64,000 nt of DNA from Halobacillus kuroshimensis DSM 18393 (GTDB lineage Bacteria > Bacillota > Bacilli > Bacillales > Halobacillaceae), in assembly GCF_000425705.1 (NCBI RefSeq), contig NZ_AUDY01000009.1, forward strand, positions 124,001-188,000, in the 5' to 3' direction. The notes beneath the pieces were generated by a model. The model was not told the DNA's origin and did not search any database. It worked only from the letters and a program-made list of their open reading frames with translations. Position 1 is the stretch's first letter. Every line of letters begins with the position of its first letter. The position numbers and the translations under genes were made by a program. Shown here in pieces: positions 8,743-16,188 of this stretch.

Positions 8743-9678
8743 TCAGGAACCGAAGTTCACAATCATATCATGGGTTTTCTGGATTTCTGCATCAGACATG
8801 AAAATCAGGTACATGCCGTTCACCATCTGCCCGTCTCCGGACATTTGGTAAGTGGACGTGTTTTTACGGGCGCTGCTGTAGTTCGTCGCCAGACGCCTCA
8901 TATCAGAGAACTGCATGTTGGTACTCACATTATCTCCAAGCACATCCATCACATTACCGACCTTGTTCACCGCATCAAGGCTTGCTCCTTTATCAATAAT
9001 TCCGGTGATAACCTCGCGCTGCCGCTCGTTACGGCCGAGGTCTCCATTTGGATCGTTTTTCCGCATCCGGACATAAGAAAGAGCTTCCTGTCCATCAAGC
9101 TCAAGCTCGCCTTCTTCAAAGGTGTAATTGCCGGACGTAAAGGTCATATCGTTCTGCACCGTTACTCCGTTGACCGCATCCACAACCTGGGATAGGCCTT
9201 CCATGTTCACACGAATATAATAGTCCAGGTCGATATCAAGGAAATTTTCCACCGTATTGACTGCCATGTCACTTCCGCCATAGGCGTAGGCGTGGTTGAT
9301 CCTCGTCACGCGGCCGTCATTGGCAATTTCCGCCCGTGTATCACGGGGGATGCTGACCATCTGCATCTGGTCATTGTTCGGATCAAGCGTCATCACAATC
9401 ATCGTATCGGAACGGCCGACATCATTTTCGCGTTCGTCGACGCCGAGCAGAAGGATGTTGATCGGGTCCTTATTATCTACTTTTGCTTTTGTTTCTTCAT
9501 TATCAATGGAAGCCACACTCTCGTGTAAATCTTCATTCACTGTTGTGCGGACATCCTGCAGGATCATATATGCATAAACTCCTCCTGCGACAAGGATCAA
9601 TGCCAGTGCAGCCAGGAGGATTCTCCAGCGTTTTTTCTTTCTGCGCTTTTTCTTCTTGGAACGTCTGCGCTCTTCCAT
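8743..9678 (-). CDS. LytR-CpsA-Psr (LCP) family wall-polymer ligase
   Basis: A 311-residue membrane-anchored LCP protein. A very basic N-terminus (RSKKKKRRKKKRWR) is followed by one transmembrane helix near residues 19-41. The extracellular catalytic domain shows INILLLGVDERE, GRSDTMIVMTLDP, SIPRDTR, INHAYAYGG, LDGQEALSYVRMR and GRNERQREV. LCP enzymes move wall teichoic acid or related polymers from lipid carrier to peptidoglycan outside the membrane. The start at 9678 is preferred because AGAGGTGGGGG lies just upstream; the longer frame to 9750 has no site and crosses the promoter. The gene is monocistronic. The tagO/tagA-type genes after 56883 could supply its substrate, which is an inference. 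Confidence 0.93.
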   Translation of the reverse strand: MEERRRSKKKKRRKKKRWRILLAALALILVAGGVYAYMILQDVRTTVNEDLHESVASIDNEETKAKVDNKDPINILLLGVDERENDVGRSDTMIVMTLDPNNDQMQMVSIPRDTRAEIANDGRVTRINHAYAYGGSDMAVNTVENFLDIDLDYYIRVNMEGLSQVVDAVNGVTVQNDMTFTSGNYTFEEGELELDGQEALSYVRMRKNDPNGDLGRNERQREVITGIIDKGASLDAVNKVGNVMDVLGDNVSTNMQFSDMRRLATNYSSARKNTSTYQMSGDGQMVNGMYLIFMSDAEIQKTHDMIVNFGS

Positions 9679-9708
9679 ACCCCCACCTCTTTCATTCAAA
9701 CTACTTCT

Positions 9709-9737
9709 ATTATACGATTTTTGTAGAACCTTGTAAA
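9709..9737 (-). promoter_or_regulatory. sigma-A promoter of the LCP gene
   Basis: Read on the minus strand, TTTACA and TATAAT are separated by exactly 17 bp, and the -10 ends about 30 bp before the start codon. Confidence 0.75.
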
Positions 9738-9877
9738 AATAATCCTGCATATTGTCTTGGGAAAAAAGTCATTCTGATCAGTCGTAGAAATTGGAAATTC
9801 ATTTGTATAGAAGGAAAATGCTGTCGCATAACGAAATGGTACCGTGGGTCTTTATCTACCAACCAAAGGAGGATTTG

Positions 9878-11299
9878 ATGTTAAAACGAGCCATTCATGT
9901 ATCCAATACACTCATGCAGCGGTACCTTCCCGACCCCTTTCTTTTCGTCATTCTATTAACGATGGTGGTCTTCGGGTTTGGATTGATCTTTACACCAAGC
10001 ACTCCTGTCCAGATGGTGCAGTACTGGGGAGAAGGATTTTGGAACCTTTTATCGTTCTCCATGCAGATGGTGCTCGTACTTGTCACCGGCTTTGTTCTGG
10101 CGAGCAGTCCGGTGTTTAAAAAGGCGCTCGGGCGACTGGCATCCACAGCCCGAACACCGGGACAGGCTGTTGTCATTGTGACGGTTGTTTCACTGGCAGC
10201 CAGCTGGATAAACTGGGGCTTCGGACTTGTCATAGGAGCCTTATTTGCAAGAGAGCTTGCCAAAAGGGTGGAACGGGTGGATTACCGGCTTTTAATTGCA
10301 AGCGCTTACTCTGGATTTCTTGTCTGGCACGGAGGACTGGCCGGTTCTATACCACTGACGATCGCCACACCTGATCATTTCACAGCAGATTCCATCGGCA
10401 TCATTCCCGCTTCGGAAACGATATTTGCCGGATTCAACCTTGCGATTACTGCAGCTTTATTCATTGCTGTACCACTTTTGAACAGGAGAATGACACCAGC
10501 AGAGGAAGAAAGGTTTGTCATCGACCGCTCCCTGCTTGAGCAGCCTCGTCATCAGGAGGCAGCCGGTCTGGAGGCTGAAGTCATGACACCGGCCGTCCGC
10601 ATGGAAAACAGCCGGGTTCTATCCATGATCATCGGAGGACTGGGCGTTGGATTTCTTGTGTACTATTTTGTTACGACCGGTTTTCAATTGAATCTGAACA
10701 TCGTCAATTTTGCTTTCCTATTTATGGGGATTCTTTTCCACGGCACGCCAAGACACTTTTTAGACGCTGTGAGCGATGCGGTGAAAGGGGCGGGAGGCAT
10801 TATCATCCAATTTCCCTTTTATGCAGGAATTATGGGGATGATGGTCGCCTCCGGTCTGGCTGCGCTTATGTCGGAAGCGTTTGTGTCCATCTCCACCCCC
10901 TTTACGTTTCCCTTCTTCGCCTTTTTAAGCGCAGGGATCGTCAACTTTTTCGTCCCGTCCGGTGGAGGGCAGTGGGCTGTACAGGCACCGATTATGCTGG
11001 ATGCGGCCCAACACCTCGGAGTATCAATACCAAAAACAGCGATGGCAGTCGCCTGGGGAGACGCATGGACCAATATGATTCAACCCTTCTGGGCCCTGCC
11101 GGCACTGGCGATTGCCGGCACTGGCGATTGCCGGCTTGAAGGCGAAGGACATTATGGGCTTCTGTCTTATCATTCTTTTTGTAAGCGGTATCATAATTTC
11201 GCTCGGGTTACTGTTCCTTTAGTGAAGCTTTCACGTATGTTGTGGACGGTCACGTTCCGTTTATCGGTGAATGCTTGCCGCGGGCACGGCCTCAGCTAA
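9878..11299 (+). CDS. atoE: AtoE-like short-chain fatty acid transporter, C-terminus frameshifted
   Basis: A multipass carrier of the AtoE family. The start is ATG 9878, after AAAGGAGG. It runs normally through SWINWGFGLVIGALFAREL, FVPSGGGQWAVQAP and WTNMIQPFWALPALAIAG. There a 16-bp unit is present twice in tandem (11098-11129), shifting the frame. The actual frame continues for about 55 unrelated residues and stops at 11299, inside repeat A2. Removing one 16-bp copy restores a 442-residue protein ending GIIISLGLLFL at the TAG 11220-11222, the usual family length. The last transmembrane helix is lost. The gene may be inactive, or switchable by slippage. It probably carried acetoacetate or short-chain fatty acids. 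No acyl-CoA genes adjoin it. Confidence 0.85.
   Translation: MLKRAIHVSNTLMQRYLPDPFLFVILLTMVVFGFGLIFTPSTPVQMVQYWGEGFWNLLSFSMQMVLVLVTGFVLASSPVFKKALGRLASTARTPGQAVVIVTVVSLAASWINWGFGLVIGALFARELAKRVERVDYRLLIASAYSGFLVWHGGLAGSIPLTIATPDHFTADSIGIIPASETIFAGFNLAITAALFIAVPLLNRRMTPAEEERFVIDRSLLEQPRHQEAAGLEAEVMTPAVRMENSRVLSMIIGGLGVGFLVYYFVTTGFQLNLNIVNFAFLFMGILFHGTPRHFLDAVSDAVKGAGGIIIQFPFYAGIMGMMVASGLAALMSEAFVSISTPFTFPFFAFLSAGIVNFFVPSGGGQWAVQAPIMLDAAQHLGVSIPKTAMAVAWGDAWTNMIQPFWALPALAIAGTGDCRLEGEGHYGLLSYHSFCKRYHNFARVTVPLVKLSRMLWTVTFRLSVNACRGHGLS
11098..11129 (+). repeat. 16-bp tandem duplication inside atoE
   Basis: GCCGGCACTGGCGATT occurs twice back to back, followed by a further GCCGGC. Because 16 is not a multiple of three, the duplication shifts the atoE frame by +1. 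Deleting either copy restores a family-like C-terminus. Confidence 0.95.
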
Positions 11300-11383
11300 C
11301 TTGGTCAGGAAGAACACCTGCCCAAGTGGATCTTCGGCTCGCGCTGTTCCCGCAGGCGTCATCACCGAACACTTCACGTGACC
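11248..11383 (+). repeat. family A repeat, copy A2
   Basis: A 136-bp element bounded by GGTCACG and CGTGACC. The arms share inner boxes CGGTG, GCCGCGGG/CCCGCAGGC and CTTGG.CAGG/CCTG.CCAAG, so the whole element can fold into one long imperfect hairpin. The frameshifted atoE frame ends inside it. A terminator-like hairpin follows 20 bp downstream. Confidence 0.92.
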
Positions 11384-11403
11384 CCGCCTAAGGATAATTG
11401 GAG

Positions 11404-11438
11404 AGAGGGATCTTCTGTTAAATGGAAGATCCCTCTTT
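11404..11438 (+). terminator. terminator-like hairpin next to repeat A2
   Basis: AGAGGGATCTTC pairs with GAAGATCCCTCT and is followed by TTT. Similar GGATC-centred hairpins lie at the same side of repeats A3 and A5. It probably ends atoE transcription. Confidence 0.7.
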
Positions 11439-11593
11439 ATGCTTTAAAAATTCTAAAAAACGTCTGTAGATTGATACTGGCGACATCTGCTTTTTAGAAT
11501 AGCTCTGTTAAAGTCTGTTGTTGATATTTTAAACGATTACTAAATCGTCTCCGTCTGGAATTAGGGGTCCGGTTCGTTGTTTACTCAGAGCAT

Positions 11594-11715
11594 GGGATGG
11601 CAGGGAAAACCGTCCGCTTTCCGCGGGGAACGATGAGCCTCCTCGAACTTCGTTCTCCGGGGTCTCACCTTGTTCCTTTTTCCCGCAGGAGTCTACCTGT
11701 TTTCCCTGCCATCCC
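11594..11715 (-). repeat. family B hairpin repeat, copy B1
   Basis: A 122-bp element with a perfect 17-bp terminal inverted repeat (GGGATGGCAGGGAAAAC). On the minus strand the core reads ACTCCTGCGGGA, GTGAGACCCCGG, CGAGGAGGCTCA and CCCGCGGAAAGCGG, the conserved boxes of the family. Confidence 0.9.
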
Positions 11716-11771
11716 TTTCGTAGTAGTGGAACGGACTTCGGTTATATCATTTCTAACTACCCTTCTTTGAA

Positions 11772-11893
11772 GAGGCGGCCTTGGGAATGGCGAGACTCCT
11801 GTGGGATGAAGGTACATCGTGAGACCCCGGAAGGCGCAGCCTGAGGAGGCTCACGGTACCCCACGGAAAGGGAGTCATTCCCAAGGCCGCCTC
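11772..11893 (+). repeat. family B hairpin repeat, copy B2
   Basis: A 122-bp element with a perfect 18-bp terminal inverted repeat (GAGGCGGCCTTGGGAATG), unrelated in sequence to the arms of B1. The core boxes GACTCCTGTGGG, GTGAGACCCCGGAAGGCGC, TGAGGAGGCTCACG and CCCACGGAAAGGGAGTC are conserved. Confidence 0.9.
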
Positions 11894-12025
11894 ATACAAA
11901 TCCCATGACAGAAAGGGGTGATCTGAGCTCACATGTTAAATAACAACACCAAGCAATAACAGAGCCTTCAGAATAAGAATAACCCAACCTTGATACGAAA
12001 CGGTTGGACGAGAGCCCATTTTGGT

Positions 12026-12147
12026 CCAGGAAGGAGCGCAGACCTTTCCACTCCTGCGGAAAAACGGACGGCCGAGACCCCGCAGGGTGGTTTCCCCGAG
12101 GAGGCTTGGACGTTCGTCCGCGGAAAGGGAATGATCGGAGCTTCTGG
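12026..12147 (+). repeat. family B hairpin repeat, copy B3 (mismatched arms)
   Basis: The core boxes ACTCCTGCGGAAAAACGG, CCGAGACCCCGCAGGG, CCCCGAGGAGGCTTGGACG and GTCCGCGGAAAGGG are intact. The left arm (GGAGCGCAGACC) matches the left arm of B6, while the right arm (GATCGGAGCTTCTGG) matches the right arm of B4. The outer stem therefore pairs poorly. Confidence 0.85.
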
Positions 12148-12174
12148 AGGCACTACAAAAACACAGGGGTTCTC

Positions 12175-12215
12175 AACAAACGGCTCTCTGCCGGAAAGGC
12201 AGAGAGCCGTTTGTT
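12175..12215. terminator. long hairpin downstream of the diguanylate cyclase gene
   Basis: A perfect 18-bp stem, AACAAACGGCTCTCTGCC, with a GGAAA loop. It ends four bases before the stop of the leftward cyclase gene. The T-run is weak on both strands, so terminator function is likely but not certain. Confidence 0.65.
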
Positions 12216-12218
12216 GAT

Positions 12219-13346
12219 CTAAATCGAGTAAGTCCGGTGATCGGCCTGGACGAATCCGCCGGCAGTGAAGGAGACGACACGATTCCGCCCCAGCTGTTTC
12301 GCCTGATATAACGACTGATCGGTCAAATCGATGATCTCCTGCCGGTCTTCCGTTGTAGATGGATACGTGCTCGCCCCGATGGAAACCGTTATCGGAATAT
12401 GTGATGTGGCGTTGATCCAGAAGGTATGGGACATCACTTCGCTCCGGATCCGTTCCGCAATGGCACAGGCACAGGAATTGGAGCAGTCCGGCAGAATGAC
12501 GGAAAACTCTTCCCCACCGTTCCGGGAGACGATATCCGTACCTCTTGTATGTTCCTGAAGAAGCCTCCCGAGCTGTTTGAGTACCTGATCTCCAGCCGGA
12601 TGACCATACGTATCATTCACATGCTTGAAGTGATCCACATCAATGATGAGAAGAGACAACTCCTTCTTTTTCTTCTCGCTTTCTTCAAGCTGCTGGTTCC
12701 AGTGGAAATCGAACTGCCTCACATTGTTCAACCCTGTCAGATGGTCGATGGAAGCTTTTTGCTCGTAGCTCTTAAAAAGAGAGTGGGACCGGTCGAGGTA
12801 TTGAATGAGATAAATGATCCCCACACCGCCGAGACAGCTGATCACCCAATAGACAGGGAGCAGGGTTTCGAGAAGACTCCAATCCCTTACGATCACAGAT
12901 AGCACAACAGAAAAGACGAGATTGGAATAAAAAATCATGTAAAACCCTGAAATATAGCGGGGCTGATGACTTTTTCTCATTCGATTAATCACGATGATAC
13001 CGGCAAGGGTCACGATCATAAAAATAATGGCCGCCACGGATGAAAGATTGAATCCGTATAGGAAACGACCGGCAATAATGAGGATAGTACCGATAACGGC
13101 CGGCCGGACACCGCTGATTAACAGAATCATAAGGACGGGGACATGCCGCAGATCCACAATCGTCAAATCAGTCACCTGGATGGAATAATACATCATCAAG
13201 TTTCCCATAATGCCCGCCGCGACTCCGTCAATCAAGCAGATGGCCTTTAGCGGCAGGTGTTTTTCAAGGGAGTGCCATCTTAATTGGAGGTAGGAGAAAA
13301 ATAAGGCGGTCAGGATGCAGATATTGACAAAAAAATCGGATACCAT
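12219..13346 (-). CDS. membrane diguanylate cyclase (5TM-GGDEF)
   Basis: A 375-residue protein that should make cyclic di-GMP from two GTP. The first roughly 185 residues form a hydrophobic sensor of five or six helices, like the 5TMR-LYT type. The GGDEF domain runs from about 195 to 360. It has the start motif DHLTGLNNVR, IIDVDHFKHVNDTYGH and an active signature GGEEF at about 277-281. An RxxD inhibitory site (R268-D271) lies five residues before it, so product feedback is expected. The start is ATG 13346, with GGGAG ten bases upstream. It stands alone, with repeats behind it. The input signal is unknown. Confidence 0.93.
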   Translation of the reverse strand: MVSDFFVNICILTALFFSYLQLRWHSLEKHLPLKAICLIDGVAAGIMGNLMMYYSIQVTDLTIVDLRHVPVLMILLISGVRPAVIGTILIIAGRFLYGFNLSSVAAIIFMIVTLAGIIVINRMRKSHQPRYISGFYMIFYSNLVFSVVLSVIVRDWSLLETLLPVYWVISCLGGVGIIYLIQYLDRSHSLFKSYEQKASIDHLTGLNNVRQFDFHWNQQLEESEKKKKELSLLIIDVDHFKHVNDTYGHPAGDQVLKQLGRLLQEHTRGTDIVSRNGGEEFSVILPDCSNSCACAIAERIRSEVMSHTFWINATSHIPITVSIGASTYPSTTEDRQEIIDLTDQSLYQAKQLGRNRVVSFTAGGFVQADHRTYSI

Positions 13347-13559
13347 GGAACATCAACTCCCAGCTGTACAAAAATATATGAATGTTCGTTTAGTCGCATT
13401 ACGTCGAATAATAAATGGTAATCTTACCTCTCATATTACCATGATATTCCTTTGTGGAGAGGGGTATCCACGTTAAATAGGTCTATACACCTATATGAAA
13501 TCCGTGTAGAATTATGGTAAATAATATACAAGGGATCATTCGATGGAGGAGGCAGACTT

Positions 13560-13745
13560 ATGAGAGAGAACTTAGATCACAAATGGCTGGATCTCGTTGG
13601 AAAAGCGATGGATGGACCGCGTTCCAAAGAGGAATTCCGCCGTTACCTGAATGAACAGAAAATCCTGAAGGCCGGACGTGCCCACGAAGAGAAGAATGCC
13701 AGACAAAGAAACGAGCATTTGACTTTAGTTACACGTGAGCAGTAG
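13560..13745 (+). CDS. small SinI-like protein (tentative)
   Basis: A 61-residue basic-acidic helical protein preceded by a strong GGAGGAGG site. Residues 6-32 (LDHKWLDLVGKAMDGPRSKE then EFRRYLNE) resemble the SinI/SlrA anti-repressor core, in which an acidic-aromatic helix leads into an SKEEV-type second helix. The rest is a charged tail. SinI-type peptides bind SinR-type repressors and release biofilm or motility genes. The helix match is weaker than in the genes at 53717 and 55617, so it may be an unrelated short protein. It lies between a c-di-GMP synthase gene and a TetR gene, fitting a lifestyle-switch role, but that is inference. Confidence 0.6.
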   Translation: MRENLDHKWLDLVGKAMDGPRSKEEFRRYLNEQKILKAGRAHEEKNARQRNEHLTLVTREQ

Positions 13746-13825
13746 TTACCGAACGTTTAGTTACCATCCTTTATCTTGTAAAAACATGTGGATGACAGCT
13801 GTTCATCCTCCGAAAGGGAAACTAG

Positions 13826-14437
13826 ATGAATACGAAACAAACCATTCTTGAAAATGCCCTGCAGTTTTTTGCTTCCTATGGGTATGATGGGGCATCGATG
13901 TCATTGATTGCCCGGGAGACACAGATTACAAAAGCGGGGATTTACAGTTATTTCAAAAACAAGGAAGACCTGTACATAGCTGTACTTGATCATTTGATTG
14001 CGTTTCACAAAGAGTACTGGATAAAGAAAAAACAACGTCTGAAATCGGCGTCGAACGAAAAAAGGTTGAAGGACAGCTTTATCTTTTCGATCCAGACAGC
14101 CGTCAAAGAACCCGCGCTGATCGCTTTCTGGCAGATGGCACAGATTTCTCCGCCACGGTCACTGGAGCAGGTAGTGACCGAAAAAATCTCAGCATCCAGA
14201 AACTTTTTACTCGCTTATTTCGAAGAGATGTTCGAGGCTGGAAAAGCTGCTGGTGAAATCGAGACGCCTCATTCGTCCCTGACACTGGCTCATTCGTTCT
14301 ACTGCCTGATTGAAGGGGCTTCCTTAAAGCATGTGAATGCAAATTTCCCTGATTACGAAGGAACGCTTCTTACAATATTTGAATTGTTCTGGGACGGATT
14401 GGAAGCACGGGAAGCCGACGAATGGAAGATTGTCTGA
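13826..14437 (+). CDS. TetR/AcrR-family transcriptional regulator
   Basis: A 203-residue TetR-type repressor. The DNA-binding domain occupies about residues 4-50 (TILENALQFFASYGYDGASM, then SLIARETQITKAGIYSYFKN and KEDLY). The C-terminal ligand domain is all-helical and not diagnostic. The start ATG 13826 follows GAAAGGGA. The gene is monocistronic and ends at a bidirectional terminator shared with the leftward PTS operon. No divergent target gene is present, so its regulon is unknown. Family membership is certain. Confidence 0.93.
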   Translation: MNTKQTILENALQFFASYGYDGASMSLIARETQITKAGIYSYFKNKEDLYIAVLDHLIAFHKEYWIKKKQRLKSASNEKRLKDSFIFSIQTAVKEPALIAFWQMAQISPPRSLEQVVTEKISASRNFLLAYFEEMFEAGKAAGEIETPHSSLTLAHSFYCLIEGASLKHVNANFPDYEGTLLTIFELFWDGLEAREADEWKIV

Positions 14438-14461
14438 ACCGTACAAAATCCGACTGAAAAA

Positions 14462-14497
14462 AAGTGCCCAAACCTTCTGGAAGGTTTGGGCATTTCG
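14462..14497. terminator. bidirectional terminator between tetR and ulaA
   Basis: TGCCCAAACCTTC pairs perfectly with GAAGGTTTGGGCA. A-rich sequence on the left and T-rich on the right serve the two convergent genes. Confidence 0.85.
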
Positions 14498-14498
14498 T

Positions 14499-15866
14499 TT
14501 ATGCGGCGCTTGTGTCTTTCTGTTTTTCACCGCCTCGTTTTTTTATGGCCAGTGCAAACGGAAGGGCCAGCAGGGCAAGAATGATACCAACCACGACCAC
14601 GTTGGACTCTACGAGGTTGATCAAGTTGCCGAGGACGATCCCGACGACACCGAAGTCCCCGTCACCAAATGTTGTTCCCTGGAAGCCTAAGGTTCCGAGA
14701 ACTGGGAGGAGCAGTGCAGGGAGGAAGCTGATCATGACACCGTTGGCCATCGATCCGAAGATAGCACCTTTTCGTCCGCCTGTCGCATTCCCGAACACGC
14801 CGGCGGCTGCTCCTGTAAAGAAGTGGGGAACGAGGCCGGGGACAATAACTTTCAACCCAAGAAGGGGAAGGAACAGCATACTGATCAATCCGGCGGCAAA
14901 GCTGAAGAGAAAACCGATGATGACAGCATTTCCCGCGAACGGGAAAATAGCGGGACAATCCAGCGCTGGTTTAGCATTCGGCACAATCTTGTCTGCGATA
15001 CCTTTGAACGCCGGGACGATTTCTCCAAGCAGCATACGCACACCAGCAAGAATGATATAGACGCCGGCCGCGAATGTCAGTCCCTGCATGAAGGAGAATA
15101 CAAGGAAGTTCTGACCACCGCTCAGCTCGGATTCAACAAAGCCGGGACCCGCCGCTCCAGCGACGACGAAAAAGAGGATAACCATCGTCAGAGAGACAGA
15201 GACAGAAGTATCTCTTAGGAAGCTGAGCGATTTGGGTACTTTGATTTCTTCTGTAGACCTTGATCCCTTACCGACCACTTTCCCAATCGAACCAGCGACA
15301 AGGTAGCCGATCGAACCGAAATGTCCGACAGCAAAATCATCAGATCCCGTGACCTTCCGCGTATAGGGCTGAAGCATTGCTGGGAATAACACCATGATCG
15401 CCCCGAGGATGATGGAACCGAGAAGGATCATGCCTGCACCGGAAAAGCCCCCGGTCGTCAAAATGACAGAGATGAGACAGGCCATGAACATAGTATGGTG
15501 CCCGGTTAAGAAGATATATTTAAAAGGACTGATGCGGGCCAGGATAATGTTGACGACCATCCCGAACAGCATAATCATAGCCGTTTCCGTACCGAAGCTT
15601 TCCTGGGCCAGCGCAACGATCGCTTCGTTGTTTGGGATGACCCCTTCGACAGCAAAGGCTTCATCAAACATGCTGCTGAAGTTCCCGAGAGACTGGACGA
15701 GTACGTTCGCCCCTGCTCCCAGGATGACAAATCCCATCACGGTCTTCAGCGTACCGGAGACAACATCCCCGGAATTTTTCTTTTGTACAAGGAGCCCGAT
15801 AAGAGCGAATAATCCAACGAGGATGGCGGGGGTTCCCAAAATATCTTTCATGATCAAATCAACCAT
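14499..15866 (-). CDS. ulaA: PTS ascorbate-type EIIC permease (UlaA/SgaT family)
   Basis: A 455-residue integral membrane EIIC of the UlaA family with about eleven helices. Typical features are an N-terminal ILGTPAILVGLFALIGLLVQ, the FKYIFLTGHHTMFMA stretch and GGRKGAIFGSMANGVMISFL. It moves the substrate across the membrane while EIIB phosphorylates it. The start ATG 15866 follows AAAGGAGCG. It is the last gene of a leftward operon: PRD regulator, ulaB, ulaA. The family name suggests L-ascorbate, but none of the ascorbate-6-P enzymes (UlaD, E, F, G) is nearby. The true sugar or polyol remains open. Confidence 0.92.
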   Translation of the reverse strand: MVDLIMKDILGTPAILVGLFALIGLLVQKKNSGDVVSGTLKTVMGFVILGAGANVLVQSLGNFSSMFDEAFAVEGVIPNNEAIVALAQESFGTETAMIMLFGMVVNIILARISPFKYIFLTGHHTMFMACLISVILTTGGFSGAGMILLGSIILGAIMVLFPAMLQPYTRKVTGSDDFAVGHFGSIGYLVAGSIGKVVGKGSRSTEEIKVPKSLSFLRDTSVSVSLTMVILFFVVAGAAGPGFVESELSGGQNFLVFSFMQGLTFAAGVYIILAGVRMLLGEIVPAFKGIADKIVPNAKPALDCPAIFPFAGNAVIIGFLFSFAAGLISMLFLPLLGLKVIVPGLVPHFFTGAAAGVFGNATGGRKGAIFGSMANGVMISFLPALLLPVLGTLGFQGTTFGDGDFGVVGIVLGNLINLVESNVVVVGIILALLALPFALAIKKRGGEKQKDTSAA

Positions 15867-15901
15867 ATAAGTCGCTCCTTTGTTTGATGGATTGGGTTAG
15901 G

Positions 15902-16168
15902 TTACAGGTTTTGTTCCAACGCGCTTCTCAACTCGTTCTTGTCCATCAGGTTCCGCAGTTTTACGACGTTCTTCTGCCCATCTTCCAGACTTTCTACAAT
16001 ATCCTCAGATCCGAGGAAGAGGTCGGCCTGCTCAGTTTTGGCCGTCGTCAAATCGGTGTGGGAGACTTCTGCTTCCTTCCCCATATCCTGAAGGGCTGAT
16101 TTCACATTCATTTCAACTATCATACTGCTTCCAAGTCCATTTCCACATACAACTAATACTTTTTTCAT
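15902..16168 (-). CDS. ulaB: PTS EIIB component, lactose/ascorbate type
   Basis: An 88-residue cytoplasmic EIIB with the phosphorylated Cys8 in KKVLVVCGNGLGSSM, the canonical P-loop-like motif of the UlaB/SgaB group. It takes phosphate from an EIIA and passes it to the substrate bound by the downstream EIIC. The start ATG 16168 has AGGAGG five to nine bases upstream. It sits 20 bp after the PRD regulator gene and 35 bp before ulaA, so the three genes form one unit. There is no separate ulaC. The EIIA function probably comes from the C-terminal domain of the regulator. Confidence 0.93.
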   Translation of the reverse strand: MKKVLVVCGNGLGSSMIVEMNVKSALQDMGKEAEVSHTDLTTAKTEQADLFLGSEDIVESLEDGQKNVVKLRNLMDKNELRSALEQNL

Positions 16169-16188
16169 TTGAATTCCTCCTCATAATT

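Larger units (their letters stand above)
11490..11980. repeat. composite element: inverted flanks around hairpins B1 and B2
   Basis: A segment at 11490-11534 (CTTTTTAGAATAGCTCTGTT...TGTTGTTGAT) reappears inverted and diverged at 11935-11980 (reverse complement reads GGCTCTGTTATTG...TGTTGTTA). The two flank the hairpin repeats B1 and B2. The whole gap 11300-12218 has no protein gene: it holds A2, a terminator, this composite and repeat B3. No transposase frame is present. Confidence 0.6.

Noticed and set aside
11223-12218. Insertion sequence in the repeat-rich kilobase
   Set aside because: No transposase frame or fragment is present. The content is explained by hairpin repeats A2, B1, B2 and B3 with their flanks.
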